A stretch of 64,000 bases of DNA from UMGS902 sp045538895 (GCA_045538895.1 JAZQEH010000118.1:1-64000), one strand, 5' to 3'; shown: positions 18,248-26,454, counted from the stretch's first letter. A program made the numbers and translations. Notes: generated by a model from the sequence alone, not told the origin.

Positions 18248-19480
18248 TTAATCTACTTTGGCACTCAAAGTGCCGTCACTGAGCCTGAGCGAAATGCTTT
18301 CGCCCGTTGAAACGTCATTAACCGATGAAAGCACCTTGCCATCTTTATTTGACGCAACAGAGTATCCTCGTGAAAGTATTCCGAGAGGACTAAGAGCTTC
18401 AAGTTTAGCGGTATATTGAGCAAGCAAACTGCGTTCAGCCGTCAGCTTTGATGTAGTTGTAGACTCAAGCTTTTGACCGAGCAGAAGAAGCTGCATTTTT
18501 CTGTCCTCAAACATTCTTTCGGGATATGCAAAAACGCCCTGCGTTTTGTAAAAGTCAAGAATTTGTTTTCCGCTTTCAATCCGTCTTGTGAGCAGCAAGG
18601 ACATTCTGCCGATGATGTTGTCAATTTTATGCATAAGTTCCTTTGTTTCGGGAACAGCAAGTTCAGCAGCAGCAGAAGGAGTCGGTGCACGTCTGTCGGC
18701 AACAAAATCGCAAATTGTAAAGTCCGTTTCATGACCTACGGCAGAAATGGTAGGTATGGCAGAGGCTGCAACTGTACGTGCAAGGGTTTCGTCATTGAAA
18801 GCCCACAAGTCCTCGATAGAACCGCCGCCACGGCCGATAATAATAACATCAACATTCTTTTGGGAGTTGAAAAAATTCATACCGTCAATAAGTGAAGGGG
18901 CAGCTTCGGCACCTTGGACAAGCGCGGGATAAAGAATAACCTTTGCATACGGAAAACGTCTGCCGAGGATGTTGATAATGTCACGGATTGCGGCACCTGT
19001 CGGTGAAGTAATAACGCCGATGCGAGTGGGAATTTTAGGGAGTGGCTTTTTGCGTGATTCGTCAAATAGTCCCTCTGCTGAAAGTTTCTTTTTCAACTGT
19101 TCAAAAGCAAAATATAAAGCACCAATCCCGTCCGGTTCCATGCTTTCGCAATATAACTGATACTGACCGTCACGGACAAATGCCGAAACTCTGCCCTTTG
19201 CAACTATCTTCATGCCATTTTCGGGGACAAAGTTGATTTTTGAAGCGGCAGAACGGAACATAACCGCCTTTATAAGCGAACCTTCATCCTTGATGGTAAA
19301 GTAAAAATGACCGGTTTTATAGTGATTGGTGAAATTAGAAATTTCGCCCTTTACCGTAACGTGAGATAAGAAACCGTCACTGTCAATTTTTGATTTGATA
19401 TATTCATTCAGTTGCGTTACCGTGATGGCACCGTCACTTTGACTGACGGGTGTTCCGAAGATTTCATCAAATACACCCAT
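18248..19480 (-). CDS. xseA: exodeoxyribonuclease VII large subunit
   Basis: Catalytic subunit of the ATP-independent single-strand exonuclease, 410 residues. N-terminal OB fold (ITVTQLNEYIKSKIDSD to about 100), followed by the catalytic domain (IGVITSPTGAAIRDIINILG, VIIIGRGGGSIEDLWAFN, ISAVGHETDFTICDFVAD, RAPTPSAAAE) and a coiled C-terminal domain ending in GYSVASNKDGKVLSS. Complete and standard. Confidence 0.96.
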   Translation of the reverse strand: MGVFDEIFGTPVSQSDGAITVTQLNEYIKSKIDSDGFLSHVTVKGEISNFTNHYKTGHFYFTIKDEGSLIKAVMFRSAASKINFVPENGMKIVAKGRVSAFVRDGQYQLYCESMEPDGIGALYFAFEQLKKKLSAEGLFDESRKKPLPKIPTRIGVITSPTGAAIRDIINILGRRFPYAKVILYPALVQGAEAAPSLIDGMNFFNSQKNVDVIIIGRGGGSIEDLWAFNDETLARTVAASAIPTISAVGHETDFTICDFVADRRAPTPSAAAELAVPETKELMHKIDNIIGRMSLLLTRRIESGKQILDFYKTQGVFAYPERMFEDRKMQLLLLGQKLESTTTSKLTAERSLLAQYTAKLEALSPLGILSRGYSVASNKDGKVLSSVNDVSTGESISLRLSDGTLSAKVD

Positions 19481-19489
19481 TATATTCTC

Positions 19490-20437
19490 CTATCTGTTTT
19501 TTAAATACTGTTGTCTTGCAAGCTCCGCAATTCCTACTGCATTATCAGAGGAAAGCGCAGGTTCTGCAAAGTATACGTCGCTGAGTTTTTCAAGCTTAGA
19601 GCGTATTATGGAGTTACTCATTACTCCGCCGCTGAATATGATCGGCAAATTACTGAATTCTATGCGAACGTTTTCTGCAATCTCATAAAGCGTTCTTGCA
19701 ACAAAGTCGAGCACAAAGGCACTTGTTTTTGCGGCGTCGTGACACTCGTTAAAAAGCTTCATAGCAAGGTTTTCAAGTCCGGAAAGGTTGCAAAAGCCGC
19801 CTTTTACGCTTGCTTTAGCTTTGGGAATTTTACCTAAATAACTTTTGGCAGCATTTTCGATATGAACACCGCACGGAAACTGCATTCCCATCATTACACC
19901 AACACGGTCAATCGCCTGACCTGCGTTTAAATCAAGTGTTCCGCCGATGATTTTGGTAGAAAAACCGTTGATATCCCTTTTGCACATTAAAACTTCGGTT
20001 GTGCCTCCTGAAACGTGAAAAGCGACAAAACTGCTATCAGCAACACTCCACGCATTTGCAGAGGTAAGTGCCGCCGATACATGACCGCACTGGTGGGAAA
20101 ATGGATAGATATCAATTCCTCTGCCGACGGTTAACGCAAGTGCGGCATTTTTGCCGCAAAGGAAACACGGCATATACGAACCGTCAACATTTCTCGGTTT
20201 CTCAGAATACCCCACAGCAAGGATATCAAGAGATTTTAAAATGCAATCCGCTTTTTCCAATACTTCCGGTAAGTTTTTGATATGAGCAAAAACTGCATCG
20301 CTCTGACGCAAACCGCATTCCCCTAAAGATACCGGTAATAATTTCTTAATGTTGGCAATAATTTCGCCATCTTCTCCAACAATGCCAATCGAAGTTGTGT
20401 AATTGCTCGTATCAATGCCTACAAAGCATTTTTTCAT
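19490..20437 (-). CDS. TsaD/Kae1-family paralogue (M22 glycoprotease-like)
   Basis: A 315-residue ASKHA-fold protein related to TsaD (threonylcarbamoyl transferase). N-terminal FVGIDTSNYTTSIGIV; metal site pattern HQCGHVSAA in place of the TsaD HxxxH; HVSGGTTEVLMC and an ATP-site FSGGVMSNSIIRS near the end. It is shorter and more divergent than true TsaD and lies between nusB and xseA, a place where Clostridia often carry such a paralogue. The genuine tsaD is probably elsewhere; whether this copy modifies tRNA is not known. Overlaps nusB by 4 bases (ATGA). Confidence 0.8.
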   Translation of the reverse strand: MKKCFVGIDTSNYTTSIGIVGEDGEIIANIKKLLPVSLGECGLRQSDAVFAHIKNLPEVLEKADCILKSLDILAVGYSEKPRNVDGSYMPCFLCGKNAALALTVGRGIDIYPFSHQCGHVSAALTSANAWSVADSSFVAFHVSGGTTEVLMCKRDINGFSTKIIGGTLDLNAGQAIDRVGVMMGMQFPCGVHIENAAKSYLGKIPKAKASVKGGFCNLSGLENLAMKLFNECHDAAKTSAFVLDFVARTLYEIAENVRIEFSNLPIIFSGGVMSNSIIRSKLEKLSDVYFAEPALSSDNAVGIAELARQQYLKNR

Positions 20438-20838
20438 TTTCCAAGTTCCTCTTTAACGGAATTGAGAATTCCGTTAACAAATCCCTTGGTTTTTTCGTCA
20501 TCATAGACTTTAATAAGCTCTACCGCTTCATTGATAGATACGCTTGCCGGTATTGAATCAATATACAGCATTTCATAAATAGCAATACGCATGATTGATT
20601 TTGCTACCTTGGCAATACGTGAAAGCTTTCTGCCTTTTGAGTACTTTTCAATATATGCATCAAGCTCATCAGCTTTTTCGATTATGCCGAAAAATACGGT
20701 TTTGATGTATTCGTTTTCCTCGATGCCACGGGCACTCAAAGCATTTGCATATAACTCCTGCTTGTCCTCATAGCATCCGTATTCATTTTCAAAAACAAGA
20801 CCAAGTACAGCCTCTCTCGATTCGTGTCTGTTAAGCAT
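20434..20838 (-). CDS. nusB: transcription antitermination factor NusB
   Basis: RNA-binding factor of rRNA antitermination, 134 residues from the ATG at 20838, which has GGAG 4 bases ahead; an in-frame TTG further up would swallow that site. Family motifs: RHESREAVLGLVFENE at the N-terminus and RIAIYEMLYIDSIPASVSINEAV, then KGFVNGILN at the end. First gene of the 13-gene minus operon. The usual upstream asp23 gene is missing here: the promoter is directly upstream. Confidence 0.93.
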   Translation of the reverse strand: MLNRHESREAVLGLVFENEYGCYEDKQELYANALSARGIEENEYIKTVFFGIIEKADELDAYIEKYSKGRKLSRIAKVAKSIMRIAIYEMLYIDSIPASVSINEAVELIKVYDDEKTKGFVNGILNSVKEELGK

Positions 20839-20884
20839 ATTTTCTCCGTCCAATTATAAAAAGTTTATACTTATCTAAATATAT

Positions 20885-20913
20885 ATTATATATTAGATAT
20901 ATAATAAAGTCAA
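20885..20913 (-). promoter_or_regulatory. sigma-A promoter of the nusB-dnaE operon
   Basis: Minus strand TTGACT (20908-20913), 17-base spacer, perfect TATAAT (20885-20890), in a very AT-rich stretch. It leaves a short leader of about 45 bases to the nusB Shine-Dalgarno. No other strong promoter is seen in the 14 kb to dnaE. Confidence 0.85.
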
Positions 20914-20936
20914 TGAATATTTATTAATAAAATGCC

Positions 20937-20965
20937 TTGAAATACTCAGTTTTGTATGCTACAAT
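20937..20965 (+). promoter_or_regulatory. sigma-A promoter of the 4-TM/SGNH/DUF4358 cassette
   Basis: TTGAAA (20937-20942), 17-base spacer, TACAAT (20960-20965), on the plus strand, divergent from the nusB promoter. The gene starts 30 bases later. Confidence 0.8.
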
Positions 20966-20994
20966 TAAATAAATTTCAAGCGGAGGAATTTTCA

Positions 20995-21402
20995 ATGAAA
21001 AAAATCAGAAACTTTCTGACCGATACATGCATACTTTTTACGGCTTTTGTATTTATTTTATATATAGCCGGATATATTTTAGTTTCAAATACCATCACAA
21101 TAACACTTTCGGCAATGTTTGCGTTATTCGTTTCATGTTTTTTGCTGCGTGTGTTTCATACGGTTTTACATATCAAGAAGTTACCGTTTATTCTACGTAT
21201 TCTGATTCATTACCTTTTGGTGGTAATTGCTGCTTATATCGGCTTTGTGTTTATTGCTAAAATTGTTACCAATTCCCTTGCAACGTTTGTTTTGCTGCTT
21301 TTTGTTACTCTTTTGTACACCGCAATCGCTGTTGTTATTGCATTGATACAAAACAAGAAAAAAACTGTCGAGGACACCAAAGAATATAAGTCAATGTTTT
21401 AA
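20995..21402 (+). CDS. four-TM membrane protein, DUF3021-like
   Basis: A 135-residue protein made almost wholly of four hydrophobic segments (about 10-30, 35-55, 68-90, 97-117) with a charged C-terminal tail (NKKKTVEDTKEYKSMF). The layout and the RILIHYLLVV segment recall DUF3021 proteins, which accompany LytTR regulators in Firmicutes, but no LytTR gene is present here, so the assignment is tentative. ATG at 20995 follows CGGAGGAA; an earlier in-frame ATG at 20956 lies inside the promoter and is rejected. Confidence 0.6.
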   Translation: MKKIRNFLTDTCILFTAFVFILYIAGYILVSNTITITLSAMFALFVSCFLLRVFHTVLHIKKLPFILRILIHYLLVVIAAYIGFVFIAKIVTNSLATFVLLLFVTLLYTAIAVVIALIQNKKKTVEDTKEYKSMF

Positions 21403-21442
21403 AATTAATGACGTTGAAGCACAAAATATATACAGGTGCTTT

Positions 21443-22177
21443 ATGCGTATAATAGAATTTTTACTTTCGGCATGCATTGCTTTATTCTGCATGGCAGTAT
21501 TTCCGTATAAAAATCAACACCTGTACATTAACGAAGATGTACAGGTGTTTTCATATTCAGAAGTGTTTTTAGGAAAAACAAGCCATGGCGGAGCTGAATA
21601 TTTGAATAAAATAGTATTTTTAGGCGATTCACGCACATATGGCTTAAAGGCATTTTCAATGCTTGACGGAGGAAAGGAGACCAATCAGGTGTGGACGCCG
21701 AGAAACGGCACAATGTCTATATGGGATATGCAATTTCAAAAAATCGTGTACCCTGAAAATGATAGTGAAATAACAGCTGCCGAGGCTGCCGCACTGAAAA
21801 AGCCACAGGTGTTGATTATTTCGCTTGGGATAAACGGAGTTGAATTGGTAGATAAAAACTACTTTGCATCAGAGTATACAAAATTGATTAACTCCATAAA
21901 AAAAGCAAGCCCCGATACTGTAGTAGTGTTGCAGTCAATGTTCCCGGTCTGCCGCTCGTATACTCAAATCAGTAATTCACAAATAAAAAAAGGAAACGAA
22001 TGGATTATTGAAGTAGCAATGCAAACCGACAGCTATTATTTAAACACAGCTGAAATACTGTGCGATGCTGACGGTTATCTCATTGAAGAATATTCAACGG
22101 ACGGTTGCCATTTAACACCGCTTGGACTTGATGTTCAGATTGAATATATCTGCACTCACATGGTAGGAGGAAATTAG
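21443..22177 (+). CDS. secreted or membrane-anchored SGNH/GDSL hydrolase
   Basis: A 244-residue protein with an N-terminal signal/anchor (residues 1-20) and an SGNH-hydrolase core. Block I is VFLGDSRTYG (nucleophile Ser63), block III is ISLGINGVEL, and the Asp220-His223 pair is in TDGCHLTPLG. Likely an extracytoplasmic esterase or acyl transferase on cell-wall or polysaccharide; the substrate is unknown. A perfect 13-bp inverted repeat lies within its coding sequence just after the signal region. The DUF4358 lipoprotein gene follows immediately, suggesting a shared envelope role. Confidence 0.82.
   Translation: MRIIEFLLSACIALFCMAVFPYKNQHLYINEDVQVFSYSEVFLGKTSHGGAEYLNKIVFLGDSRTYGLKAFSMLDGGKETNQVWTPRNGTMSIWDMQFQKIVYPENDSEITAAEAAALKKPQVLIISLGINGVELVDKNYFASEYTKLINSIKKASPDTVVVLQSMFPVCRSYTQISNSQIKKGNEWIIEVAMQTDSYYLNTAEILCDADGYLIEEYSTDGCHLTPLGLDVQIEYICTHMVGGN
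21516..21549. repeat. 13-bp perfect inverted repeat inside the SGNH gene
   Basis: AACACCTGTACAT (21516-21528), 8-base loop, ATGTACAGGTGTT (21537-21549), then TTTTC-like bases. A partial third copy (TACAGGTG) lies 5' of the gene at about 21431. In the mRNA it would form a stable hairpin within the first 110 bases of the coding region. Confidence 0.85.
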
Positions 22178-22178
22178 T

Positions 22179-22646
22179 TTGAAAAAGTTAAGTATTATTG
22201 CAGTTATTTGCCTTCTTTTAGTATCGTGTTCGCCTGTAAAAACTAATGTTCCCGTACAAATACTGGCATCATGCTTAGGCGAAAAAATAGGAGGCTTTGA
22301 GCATTTGTCAGAAGCAAGCACAGATTATATAAAATACTGCACGGGGAATGATTTATCAATATTCTCGGAATACATAATTCTATACCCTTTTTCGGGCACG
22401 GAATATAATGAATACGGCATTTTCAAGGTTTCTGAAAAGCAGAATGCGAAAAAAGGAATTGATGTGATTAAAACTTATCTTTCGTTCAAAAAATCCAACT
22501 GGGATACACGGTATATGGGCGAAGAATATACTAAAATCTGTAATGCAAAAATCACTTCAAAAGGCGACTATATTCTGTATACAATTCTTTCCGATGAGGA
22601 AAGCAAATCTGTTGAAAAACTGTTTGGGAAGTTACTAACAAAATAG
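22179..22646 (+). CDS. DUF4358 lipoprotein
   Basis: A 155-residue predicted lipoprotein: Lys-rich start, hydrophobic segment and lipobox LLLVSC (Cys17). The remainder matches the DUF4358 pattern common in Clostridia (ILYPFSGTEYNEYGIFKV, MGEEYTKICNAKITSKGDY, ILSDEESKSVEKLF). Function unknown. It begins with TTG (22179), supported by GGAGG 8 bases upstream and the one-base gap from the SGNH stop. Confidence 0.8.
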   Translation: MKKLSIIAVICLLLVSCSPVKTNVPVQILASCLGEKIGGFEHLSEASTDYIKYCTGNDLSIFSEYIILYPFSGTEYNEYGIFKVSEKQNAKKGIDVIKTYLSFKKSNWDTRYMGEEYTKICNAKITSKGDYILYTILSDEESKSVEKLFGKLLTK

Positions 22647-22670
22647 GCGACGGAAAAACCGTCGCCATTT
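22646..22670. terminator. hairpin between DUF4358 gene and prs
   Basis: 8-bp stem GGCGACGG/CCGTCGCC (22646-22653 with 22659-22666) with an AAAAA loop, extendable by AAAT/ATTT around a bulged A. It overlaps the stop codon of the plus gene and serves both convergent transcripts. Confidence 0.8.
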
Positions 22671-22673
22671 CTA

Positions 22674-23804
22674 TTACTGATTTTCCTCAGCCTGTTTCTT
22701 TGCGTGCTTATCAATAAGCTTGTGAACACGCTTTGCGGGATTAAGAAGATTGCTGATAGTTGCATCGTGATTAAGAGTATCAATAAGATATGCAACATAT
22801 TTGCACATGTTAACAGACTGATACCACTCTCTGGATTTAAGTTCGTCCTTGCTGTAAACAAGATTTGTGGTGAAAATCTTTGTGAAAATGCCATTTTCAT
22901 ATGCTTCGTCGAACTTATCAAGACCGTTGCAGAACAAGCCGAATGTAGCAAATACAAAGATACGGTTTGCGCCTTTTTCCTTAAGCTGGATACATACGTC
23001 AAGCATTGATTCGCCGGAAGAGATCATATCGTCAACAACGATAACATCCTTGCCCTTCAAATCTCTGCCAAGGTATTCGTGTGCTTCAATGGGGTTCTTA
23101 CCGTCGATAATAACAGAGTAGTTACGACGCTTGTAGAACATACCAAGGTCAAGACCAAGAAGCGAAGAATAGAACATGCATCTGCTCATTGCACCTTCAT
23201 CAGGAGAAACGATCATAAGACTGTCATGGGTAAATGAAACATCCGGAACCGCTTTTACAAGTGCCTTGATCATCTGGTAAGTAGGTCTTACGTTATCAAA
23301 GCCGTGAAGCGGAATAGAGTTCTGAATCTTGGGGTCATGTGCATCAAAAGTGATAATGTTGCTAACACCCATATTTACAAGTTCTTGAAGTGCAATGGCA
23401 CAGTCAAGGGACTCACGTGTCGTACGGTTATGCTGTCTACCCTCATAAAGCATGGGCATGATTACAGAAATTCTGCGTGCCTTACCGCCGATTGCGCTGA
23501 TAATACGCTTGATATCCTGATAATGGTCATCGGGACTCATAGGAACGGTCATACCGTTCATCTTATACGTTACACCGTAGTTAAACACATCGCAAATGAT
23601 GTAAACGTCTTTGCCGCGCATTGACTCGTGGATAAGACCCTTACCCTCACCCGAACCAAATCTCGGACAATCAGCCTGTGCGATATATGTTTCGTCTTCA
23701 ACATGGCGACGCCAATCTTTTATGTAGCTGTCAACCTCTTGTGTAAAAGCTTCGCAACCACGCATGCCGATTATGGCAAGATCTCCGTAAAAATTATCGT
23801 TCAT
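22674..23804 (-). CDS. prs: ribose-phosphate pyrophosphokinase (long clostridial form)
   Basis: Makes PRPP from ribose 5-phosphate and ATP for purine, pyrimidine, His and NAD synthesis. Two stacked phosphoribosyltransferase-like domains are visible. The PRPP-binding loop is DVIVVDDMISSGESML; flanking family motifs are GKDVYIICDVFNYG, ISVIMPMLYEGRQHNR and ITFDAHDP. At 376 residues it is longer than the 315-residue Bacillus type, with an N-terminal extension and a Lys-rich tail, as in a clade of clostridial enzymes. The start is the second of two adjacent ATGs (23804), 5 bases after GGAGG. Confidence 0.93.
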   Translation of the reverse strand: MNDNFYGDLAIIGMRGCEAFTQEVDSYIKDWRRHVEDETYIAQADCPRFGSGEGKGLIHESMRGKDVYIICDVFNYGVTYKMNGMTVPMSPDDHYQDIKRIISAIGGKARRISVIMPMLYEGRQHNRTTRESLDCAIALQELVNMGVSNIITFDAHDPKIQNSIPLHGFDNVRPTYQMIKALVKAVPDVSFTHDSLMIVSPDEGAMSRCMFYSSLLGLDLGMFYKRRNYSVIIDGKNPIEAHEYLGRDLKGKDVIVVDDMISSGESMLDVCIQLKEKGANRIFVFATFGLFCNGLDKFDEAYENGIFTKIFTTNLVYSKDELKSREWYQSVNMCKYVAYLIDTLNHDATISNLLNPAKRVHKLIDKHAKKQAEENQ

Positions 23805-23846
23805 CATGTCCTCCAAAAATTCTATTTTTGTATTGCATACAAGTTT

Positions 23847-23855
23847 ATTATAACA
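23847..23855 (-). promoter_or_regulatory. possible extended -10 promoter of prs
   Basis: Minus strand TGTTATAAT (TG, one base, then a perfect TATAAT at 23847-23852). No good -35 is present 17 bases upstream, so it would rely on the extended -10. Confidence 0.45.
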
Positions 23856-23996
23856 TAATTTTCTAAAAAAAAATAGAAAAAAGATAAATTTTGAATTTTT
23901 TTAGATTTTGCACAAAACAAGTAATCTTTTTAGTGCAATTACTATACTATATTAATGTTAAGACCTAAATATTTTGTGTTTTAGAAAGGATTTATT

Positions 23997-24416
23997 ATGA
24001 ATAACCGAATACCAAACGGATATTCCGCAACCGGTACACTTATAGTTTCGGTTTATACCGCAGGAGGCGCAATTCCGATTGAAGACGCCTTAGTGACAGT
24101 AAGCGGCAGTAATCAGAATTCATCTGGTGTTGTTTCGGTACTATATACCGACCAGAGCGGCAATACGCCGAGAATAACCTTGCCAACTCCACCCTCATCC
24201 ACCTCTGAATCCCCTGGACAAAGTCAGCCATTTGCAACCTACAACGTTAGTGTAAACAAAGAAAAGTTTAATCCGCGAAGCTTTATTAACGTTCCGGTTT
24301 TTGCAAATACCACTTCGATTCAGCCGGTAAATCTGATTCCCAAAACCGAGTATAACGGTGAAGCCATTATTCCTGATGATGGCAACGTTACCGAAAGCCA
24401 GAATCCGAATTTATAA
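23997..24416 (+). CDS. carboxypeptidase-regulatory/CnaB-like domain protein (SleC N-domain-like)
   Basis: A 139-residue protein without signal peptide. Residues 13-60 look like a beta-sandwich regulatory domain (GTLIVSVYTAGGAIPIEDAL, then SGVVSVLYTDQSGN), followed by a Pro/Ser-rich segment and a second beta-rich part (PFATYNVSVNKEKFNPRSF). This corresponds to the N-terminal region of the clostridial spore cortex-lytic SleC-type proteins, where it is fused to the catalytic part; here it is a separate gene ending 9 bases before the catalytic gene. Shine-Dalgarno AAAGGATTTATT before the ATG. It lacks any export signal, as expected for a protein made in the mother cell or forespore. Confidence 0.65.
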   Translation: MNNRIPNGYSATGTLIVSVYTAGGAIPIEDALVTVSGSNQNSSGVVSVLYTDQSGNTPRITLPTPPSSTSESPGQSQPFATYNVSVNKEKFNPRSFINVPVFANTTSIQPVNLIPKTEYNGEAIIPDDGNVTESQNPNL

Positions 24417-24425
24417 GGAGGAAAT

Positions 24426-25826
24426 ATGCCAACTGGAATACCTACTATACCCGAAACAATAACCGTTCATCTTGGCACTCCATCTTCAAATGCACAGAAT
24501 ATAACGGTTCCGTTTATCGATTACATAAAAAACGTAGCTTCTAGTGAAATCTATCCTACATGGCCTGAAAGTGCAATACGAGCAAACATTTATGCACAGA
24601 TTTCGTTTGCTTTAAACAGAATTTATACAGAGTATTACCGCAGCCGCGGATATGATTTTGATATAACGAACACAACCCAATATGACCAGTATTTTGTTCC
24701 GGACCGTGACTATTTTGAGAATATTTCGCATATAGTGGATGAAATTTTCAACAGTTATATACGCAGACAAGGGGCGGTTGAACCGTTATTTGCCCAGTAC
24801 TGTGACGGCGCTCAGACACAGTGTGAAGGATTGTCGCAATGGGGCACGGTAACGCTTGCAGAGGAAGGACTTGTCCCGTATGAGATATTACAGAATTACT
24901 ACGGTGATAACATAGATATCGTTACCGATGTACCTCTTTCACTTCCCGGTGGAAGCTTGCCCGGTGCTCCTCTTGTATTTGGTATCGGAAACGATGCTGT
25001 GAGGCAGGTGCAGATCAGGTTAAACCGTATATCTAATAACTATCCTGCTATCCCTAAAATTTCTCCTGTAGACGGATATTTCGGCAGAGAAACGCTTGAT
25101 GCAGTGCAGGAATTTCAACGTATATTTAATCTCACGCCTGACGGTATCGTCGGAAACTCAACATGGTATGCTATTCTTCGAATATACAATAGTGTAAAAC
25201 GTCTTTCGGAACTCAACTCCGAGGGTATCACTTTAGACGAAGTATCACGGCAGTATCCGGAAAACCTTGTAGAGGGGAGCGAAAGCCTCGGCGTGAGATT
25301 GTTACAGTACTTTTTAACATATATCTCTACATTTGTTCCAACCGTGCAAGCGACTCCGATAGATGGCATTTTCGGACCTTCTACAACTCAAAGTGTAAAA
25401 AGCTTTCAGCAAACATACTCATTGCCTGAAACGGGTGTGGTTGAAGAAGTTACCTGGTATGAAATATATAACGTTTATCAGGGACTTATTGCGTCAATTC
25501 CCGAACGTTTTACTGAAGGCATAACTGTTCCCTATCCGGGCTTTATTCTACGTGTAGGAAGCGAAAATCGCTTTGTTTCCATTTTGCAGGAATATCTCAA
25601 TTATATTTCACAAACATATGACCAGATACCAACCGTTCCTGTAACCGGATATTTCGGTGCATTGACATATAATGCAGTCGCTGCCTTTCAAAGGTTGTTT
25701 GCTATAGAAGAAAGCGGCACGGTGGATCTTGAAACATGGAATGCAATAGCGGAGATTTATGAAGATCTATATAGCGGCAACACAACGAGTACAGGACAAT
25801 ACCCCGGATATTCAATAGGAGAATAG
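24426..25826 (+). CDS. SleC-like protein: SpoIID-type domain plus three peptidoglycan-binding domains
   Basis: A 466-residue protein. Residues 25-170 match the SpoIID/SleC lytic-transglycosylase fold: YIKNVASSEIYPTWPESAI holds Glu41 at the position of the SpoIID catalytic Glu, and CDGAQTQCEGLSQWG with PYEILQNYYG completes the family pattern. Three PG_binding_1 repeats follow, at about 185-260, 285-365 and 380-450. Each has the VDGxFGxxTxxAVxxFQ-type core and a final TWYxI or TWNAI. Likely role: binding and cleavage of spore cortex peptidoglycan in germination or cortex maturation. There is no signal peptide. Shine-Dalgarno AAGGAGGAAAT. Confidence 0.8.
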   Translation: MPTGIPTIPETITVHLGTPSSNAQNITVPFIDYIKNVASSEIYPTWPESAIRANIYAQISFALNRIYTEYYRSRGYDFDITNTTQYDQYFVPDRDYFENISHIVDEIFNSYIRRQGAVEPLFAQYCDGAQTQCEGLSQWGTVTLAEEGLVPYEILQNYYGDNIDIVTDVPLSLPGGSLPGAPLVFGIGNDAVRQVQIRLNRISNNYPAIPKISPVDGYFGRETLDAVQEFQRIFNLTPDGIVGNSTWYAILRIYNSVKRLSELNSEGITLDEVSRQYPENLVEGSESLGVRLLQYFLTYISTFVPTVQATPIDGIFGPSTTQSVKSFQQTYSLPETGVVEEVTWYEIYNVYQGLIASIPERFTEGITVPYPGFILRVGSENRFVSILQEYLNYISQTYDQIPTVPVTGYFGALTYNAVAAFQRLFAIEESGTVDLETWNAIAEIYEDLYSGNTTSTGQYPGYSIGE

Positions 25827-25828
25827 TT

Positions 25829-26350
25829 ATGACATATCAGAACAATGATATTGCTCAAGCAATAATGCAAGTACAGCGTTTTCTACGTATACTGCAAATC
25901 GGTGGTGAAGGTAGAGTGACAGTTCCGATAGACGGTATTTACGATAATGTTACCGTTGAAGCTGTAAAACTCTTTCAAAAAGAAAACGAGTTGGAAGAAA
26001 ACGGAATTGTTGATAAAGTAACTTATGATTTGCTTTATGAAAAAACACTTGAAGCTGAATTTGAACAAAGCGAGCCTCTTCCGATATACATATTCAAAAA
26101 AGGTCAATCGGTATCAATAGGCGAAAAAAGCGATTTTGTCATGCTTTTGCAGATGCTTTTGAATTCAATAACTGTAATTTACGATGATTATGCACCGCTT
26201 GAGTTGACGGGAGAATATAACGAAACAACCGAAAATGCAGTAGCGATATTTCAGCTGCGAAATAATATTTCATCTACCGGCATTGTTGACAAAATTACGT
26301 GGAACGCAATAGTACGTAACTATAATGCAATCTCTGAAAATTTGCAGTAA
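25829..26350 (+). CDS. peptidoglycan-binding protein with two PG_binding_1 domains
   Basis: A 173-residue protein consisting of two PG_binding_1 domains: residues 5-75 (VPIDGIYDNVTVEAVKLFQK, then TYDLLYEK) and 98-168 (TGEYNETTENAVAIFQLRN, then TWNAIVRNYN). No catalytic domain and no signal peptide. It starts 2 bases after the SleC-like gene and resembles its repeats, so it looks like a detached or duplicated binding module of the same system. Confidence 0.8.
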   Translation: MTYQNNDIAQAIMQVQRFLRILQIGGEGRVTVPIDGIYDNVTVEAVKLFQKENELEENGIVDKVTYDLLYEKTLEAEFEQSEPLPIYIFKKGQSVSIGEKSDFVMLLQMLLNSITVIYDDYAPLELTGEYNETTENAVAIFQLRNNISSTGIVDKITWNAIVRNYNAISENLQ

Positions 26351-26377
26351 AATAGCAAAATTTAAAGAAATAACGAG

Positions 26378-26424
26378 AAAAAGCGAGAAATAACAGCAAA
26401 AGCTGTTGTTCTTGCTTTTTGTTT
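26378..26424 (+). terminator. terminator of the SleC-like cassette
   Basis: Long imperfect stem: left arm 26378-26397 (AAAAAGCG through AACAGC) pairs with 26402-26420 (GCTGTTG through CTTTTT) around an AAAA loop, with one bulge and one G-T pair, followed by TTTTTGTTT. Separates the cassette from the ctsR promoter. Confidence 0.75.
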
Positions 26425-26454
26425 GACCATTTTTGACTTTGACTATTTTTGACT
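26422..26454 (+). promoter_or_regulatory. two tandem CtsR operators
   Basis: Direct heptad repeats TTTGACC-ATT-TTTGACT (26422-26438) and TTTGACT-ATT-TTTGACT (26438-26454), sharing one base. Read on the minus strand they fit the CtsR box RGTCAAANANRGTCAAA exactly, twice. They cover the -35 of the ctsR promoter, the expected arrangement for autorepression relieved by heat. Confidence 0.93.

Noticed and set aside
20881..20913. AT-rich stretch as a possible origin or unwinding element
   Set aside because: It is fully explained by the consensus promoter of nusB (TTGACT-17-TATAAT); no DnaA-box cluster is present.
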